The position numbers were made by a program, and so were the translations under genes. A stretch of 6,399 bases of DNA from Propionibacteriaceae bacterium (lineage in GTDB: Bacteria > Actinomycetota > Actinomycetes > Propionibacteriales > Propionibacteriaceae), in the NCBI GenBank assembly GCA_020438595.1, contig JAGQUI010000090.1, positions 2,562-8,960 of the forward strand, written 5' to 3'. The notes beneath the pieces were generated by a model, which was given only the letters and a program-made list of their open reading frames with translations, was not told the DNA's origin and searched no databases. Below, in pieces: positions 5,071-6,399 of this stretch (positions are counted from its first letter, which is position 1; the number at the start of each line of letters is the position of its first letter).

Positions 5071-5092
5071 TAACGCGCGCATCTTGTCTCGA
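5064..5092 (-). promoter_or_regulatory. Candidate feoABC promoter
   Basis: TCGAGA (5092-5087) and TAGATA (5069-5064) are a weak -35 and -10 pair with a 17-bp spacer. An alternative -10 is TATTAG (5072-5067). Either overlaps the iron box, as expected for repression. Transcription would start near 5054-5057, giving a very short leader. The exact hexamers are uncertain. Confidence 0.38.
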
Positions 5093-5136
5093 AAAACATA
5101 CTCCCCCTGGCAAGGGAGCGGCACCCCACCCCGGAT

Positions 5137-5194
5137 GCTCCCGAAATTCGTGGTTGCTCCCGAAATTTCGGGAGCAACCACGAATTTCGGGAGC
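5137..5194. repeat. 58-bp perfect palindrome between the DUF2017 gene and the feo promoter
   Basis: Positions 5137-5165 are the exact reverse complement of 5166-5194, centred on GAAATTTC, with no unpaired loop. Weaker pairing (two G-T wobbles) extends it to 5132-5199. Each arm carries two copies of the same element in direct orientation: GCTCCCGAAATT (5137-5148) and GCTCCCGAAA (5156-5165), separated by CGTGGTT; the right arm is the mirror. It begins nine bases after the DUF2017 stop on the minus strand, so it can terminate the clpS-DUF2017 transcript before the feo promoter. There is no T-run. Perfection over 58 bp suggests a recent or actively maintained element rather than an ordinary terminator. 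Confidence 0.92.
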
Positions 5195-5203
5195 GTCTGT
5201 CGA

Positions 5204-5755
5204 TCAGCGCAGGCCGAGCAGGCTCTCGGACAGGTAGGCGATCCACTCGTAGACCCGGTAGATGTAGCTGCGCGGATCGTCCTCGTCGAGGGCGTCGAGG
5301 TCCTCGATGTCGTCGGCGGTCGTGATGCCGAGCCGCACCGAGAGGGCCAGCCGGACGGCGGTGAGCGTCTTCAGCCACGTGTCGAGCTCGATCACCCGCA
5401 CCTGCACGGGGTGCTTGCCCGCCTCGCTGTCCTGCAGCGCCGTGAGCACGACCTCCACCTGGCCGAGCCGCTCGGTGCGCTGCCGCGCCTGGGTGAGCCT
5501 GCGGAACTCCTCCGACGCCGCCTCGTCGCTGCCGTAGGCGTCCGGGAACAGCCTCCGGATCACCGGGTCGGAGCGGTCGAGCGGCTCGGGCTCGTCCAGC
5601 TCGGCCTGCCAGCGGTCGAACGGGTCCTCCGGGACGGGGTCGCCGTCCGCCTCGAGGAGGCCGGCGAACTGCTCGACCAGCGACTCGAGCAGGGTCACCT
5701 CGTAGTCGGTGAGCTTCATGGTGATCAGCGGGCCCGACCGCCTGAAGCCCCGCAT
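5204..5755 (-). CDS. DUF2017 family protein, partner gene of clpS
   Basis: The 183-residue protein corresponds to the DUF2017 protein encoded next to clpS in mycobacteria (Rv1332-like). Its biochemical role is unknown. It starts [19 protein letters not shown], matching the MRKWKR-like family start, followed by a helical segment LTDYEVTLLESLVEQFAGLL (15-34). A middle part rich in Asp, Glu and Pro contains DPVIRRLFPDAYGSDE. The C-terminal half is helical, with an acidic DDIEDLDALDEDDP and the ending YEWIAYLSESLLGLR. There is no signal peptide or membrane span, so it should be cytoplasmic. The ATG at 5753-5755 shares one base with the clpS stop (TGATG) and has GGAG at 5764-5767, eight bases upstream. 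Tight coupling suggests a role linked to ClpS-dependent proteolysis, which is inference. An in-frame ATG at 5717-5719 is a less likely start. Confidence 0.9.
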   Translation of the reverse strand: MRGFRRSGPLITMKLTDYEVTLLESLVEQFAGLLEADGDPVPEDPFDRWQAELDEPEPLDRSDPVIRRLFPDAYGSDEAASEEFRRLTQARQRTERLGQVEVVLTALQDSEAGKHPVQVRVIELDTWLKTLTAVRLALSVRLGITTADDIEDLDALDEDDPRSYIYRVYEWIAYLSESLLGLR

Positions 5756-6066
5756 CAGACCTGCTCCAGCGTGGCCCACAGGCCGTAGCCGTGCATCGCG
5801 TCCACGTCGGTCTCCATCTGCTCGCGACCGCCGCTCGACACCACCGCCTTGCCGTTGTTGTGCACCTGCAGCATCAGGTCGGTCGCCTTCGACTCGTCGT
5901 AGCCGAAGTAGGTGGAGAACACGTGGGTGACGTAGCTCATCAGGTTCACCGGGTCGTCCCACACGATCGTCACCCACCCGGTCAGGGCCGATTCGGCCGG
6001 CCGCTCCGAAACCGCGGTCGCCCCTCCGGGCTGCGCCGGTGCGTTCTCGCCTGCCACGCGGGCCAT
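5755..6066 (-). CDS. clpS: ATP-dependent Clp protease adaptor ClpS
   Basis: ClpS binds N-degron substrates (destabilising N-terminal residues) and delivers them to the Clp unfoldase; in actinobacteria the likely partner is ClpC1 with ClpP1P2. The 103-residue product has a flexible N-terminal extension (1-29, Ala/Pro/Glu-rich) and the ClpS core from W31. Core motifs are [20 protein letters not shown] (31-50), [20 protein letters not shown] (54-73) and [20 protein letters not shown] (80-99). The substrate-pocket Asp37-Asp38, Met43 and His69 are visible; the position of E. coli Asn34 is Trp36, as in mycobacterial ClpS. The ATG at 6064-6066 gives the usual length; no clear Shine-Dalgarno is seen. 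It is first gene of a two-gene operon with DUF2017 and is divergent from pncB. Confidence 0.96.
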   Translation of the reverse strand: MARVAGENAPAQPGGATAVSERPAESALTGWVTIVWDDPVNLMSYVTHVFSTYFGYDESKATDLMLQVHNNGKAVVSSGGREQMETDVDAMHGYGLWATLEQV

Positions 6067-6125
6067 TCTGGCACGCCCGTGCGACGAGATTCCCCACGGT
6101 GCATCGCTGAGCGGCGGGGTGGTTC

Positions 6126-6131
6126 TAGTCT
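6126..6131 (+). promoter_or_regulatory. Candidate -10 element (TAGTCT) for leaderless pncB
   Basis: TAGTCT fits TANNNT and is followed by seven bases (GGCCAGC) and then the ATG at 6139, so the transcript would begin at the start codon. No Shine-Dalgarno precedes this ATG. No good -35 is visible. The 72-bp gap between clpS and pncB must hold both divergent promoters; I see no convincing element for clpS. Confidence 0.45.
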
Positions 6132-6138
6132 GGCCAGC

Positions 6139-6399
6139 ATGACCCTGTTGACCACGCCGATGGGCGCGCCCGCGACCACGGCGATGCTGACCGACCACTA
6201 CGAGTTCACGATGGTGCGGGCGGCGCTTCGCTCGGGGACGGCGTTCCGGCGCAGCGTGTTCGAGCTGTTCGCCCGTCGGCTGCCCGAGGGCCGGCGCTAC
6301 GGCGTGGTGGCAGGCGTGGGTCGCGCCCTGGACGCGATCCAGGCGTTCCGGTTCGACGAGGAGACCCTGAACTACCTGCTCGAACGGAACGTGATCGAC
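6139..6399 (+). CDS. pncB: Nicotinate phosphoribosyltransferase, N-terminal part (runs off right edge)
   Basis: PncB joins nicotinate to PRPP, with ATP hydrolysis, to give nicotinate mononucleotide in NAD salvage. The window holds 87 codons, about a fifth of the usual 430-450. The N-terminal signature is present: [19 protein letters not shown] (15-33), [20 protein letters not shown] (41-60) and a helix ending in [11 protein letters not shown] (70-80). These match the TDLYEVTMAQAY...FEIFFRKLPPGRSY...FRFDEQDLRYL pattern of mycobacterial PncB. The ATG at 6139 is chosen for its leaderless promoter spacing; ATGs at 6160 (codon 8) and 6184 (codon 16) are alternatives, since family similarity begins near residue 15. 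pncB also lies beside and divergent from clpS in mycobacteria. Confidence 0.94.
   Translation, partial: MTLLTTPMGAPATTAMLTDHYEFTMVRAALRSGTAFRRSVFELFARRLPEGRRYGVVAGVGRALDAIQAFRFDEETLNYLLERNVID

Noticed and set aside
5101..5118. Small inverted repeat CTCCC...GGGAG upstream of the feo promoter
   Set aside because: Only five pairs with an eight-base loop; expected by chance in this composition.
5047..5181. Upstream extension of feoA to 123 residues
   Set aside because: It would make the iron box, promoter and half of the 58-bp palindrome coding, and FeoA proteins are about 75-90 residues long.
2951..5788. Very long open frame (945 codons) on the plus strand opposite feoA, feoB, feoC and DUF2017
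   Set aside because: It is antisense to clearly recognised genes, crosses the iron box and the perfect palindrome, and its translation is an Arg/Gly/His-rich low-complexity product typical of a GC-rich shadow frame.
1..6399. CRISPR array, tRNA, rRNA, riboswitch or transposase gene
   Set aside because: No spaced direct-repeat array, tRNA-like or recognisable riboswitch core, and no transposase or integrase motifs were seen on either strand; any mobile character is limited to the palindromic repeats.

Overview
The window is chromosomal DNA of very high G+C content. Its genes look like those of a mycelial actinobacterium, most plausibly of the Pseudonocardiaceae. This rests on resemblance of the proteins to mycobacterial and actinobacterial homologues (RNase PH, MurI, the ClpS core [13 protein letters not shown]2017, PncB), GTG starts, leaderless promoter arrangements and a DtxR/IdeR-type iron box. 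The genus is an inference; no ribosomal or other decisive marker is present. Mycobacteria carry rph, murI, clpS, a DUF2017 gene and pncB in the same broad order, so the window is a conserved housekeeping backbone with accessory cassettes set into it.

Layout. Positions 1-371 (minus) hold the N-terminal part of RNase PH (rph), which runs off the left edge. Positions 372-610 are a divergent intergenic region with a CsoR/CstR-type operator at 521-538. It drives a plus-strand two-gene unit: a 58-residue Cys-rich protein (611-787) and a lipoprotein rhodanese (784-1218), joined by an ATGA overlap. A hairpin at 1257-1293 separates this unit from the convergent murI (glutamate racemase, 1278-2087, minus). 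Between murI and a GTG-initiated 54-codon plus-strand ORF (2226-2390) lies a nested palindromic region (2142-2209). A 70-bp palindrome (2410-2479) follows.

Positions 2481-5046 (minus) encode a complete ferrous iron uptake operon in the order feoA-feoB-feoC. All three genes overlap at their stop/start codons. A strong iron box (5052-5070) lies just upstream of feoA. A 58-bp perfect palindrome (5137-5194) sits behind it and directly after the clpS-DUF2017 operon (6066-5204, minus). The right edge holds the start of a nicotinate phosphoribosyltransferase gene (pncB, from 6139, plus), divergent from clpS.

How the genes work together. FeoA, FeoB and FeoC form a GTP-dependent Fe(II) importer, predicted to be repressed by an iron-loaded DtxR/IdeR protein. 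The Cys-rich protein and the extracytoplasmic rhodanese form a candidate persulfide- or copper-responsive unit under a CsoR-family repressor encoded elsewhere. ClpS is the N-degron adaptor for ClpAP/ClpCP, and DUF2017 is its coupled partner of unknown function. The least explained parts are three long palindromes (two of them bracketing the feo operon), a four-cysteine loop inside the FeoB G domain, and the small Cys-rich protein.
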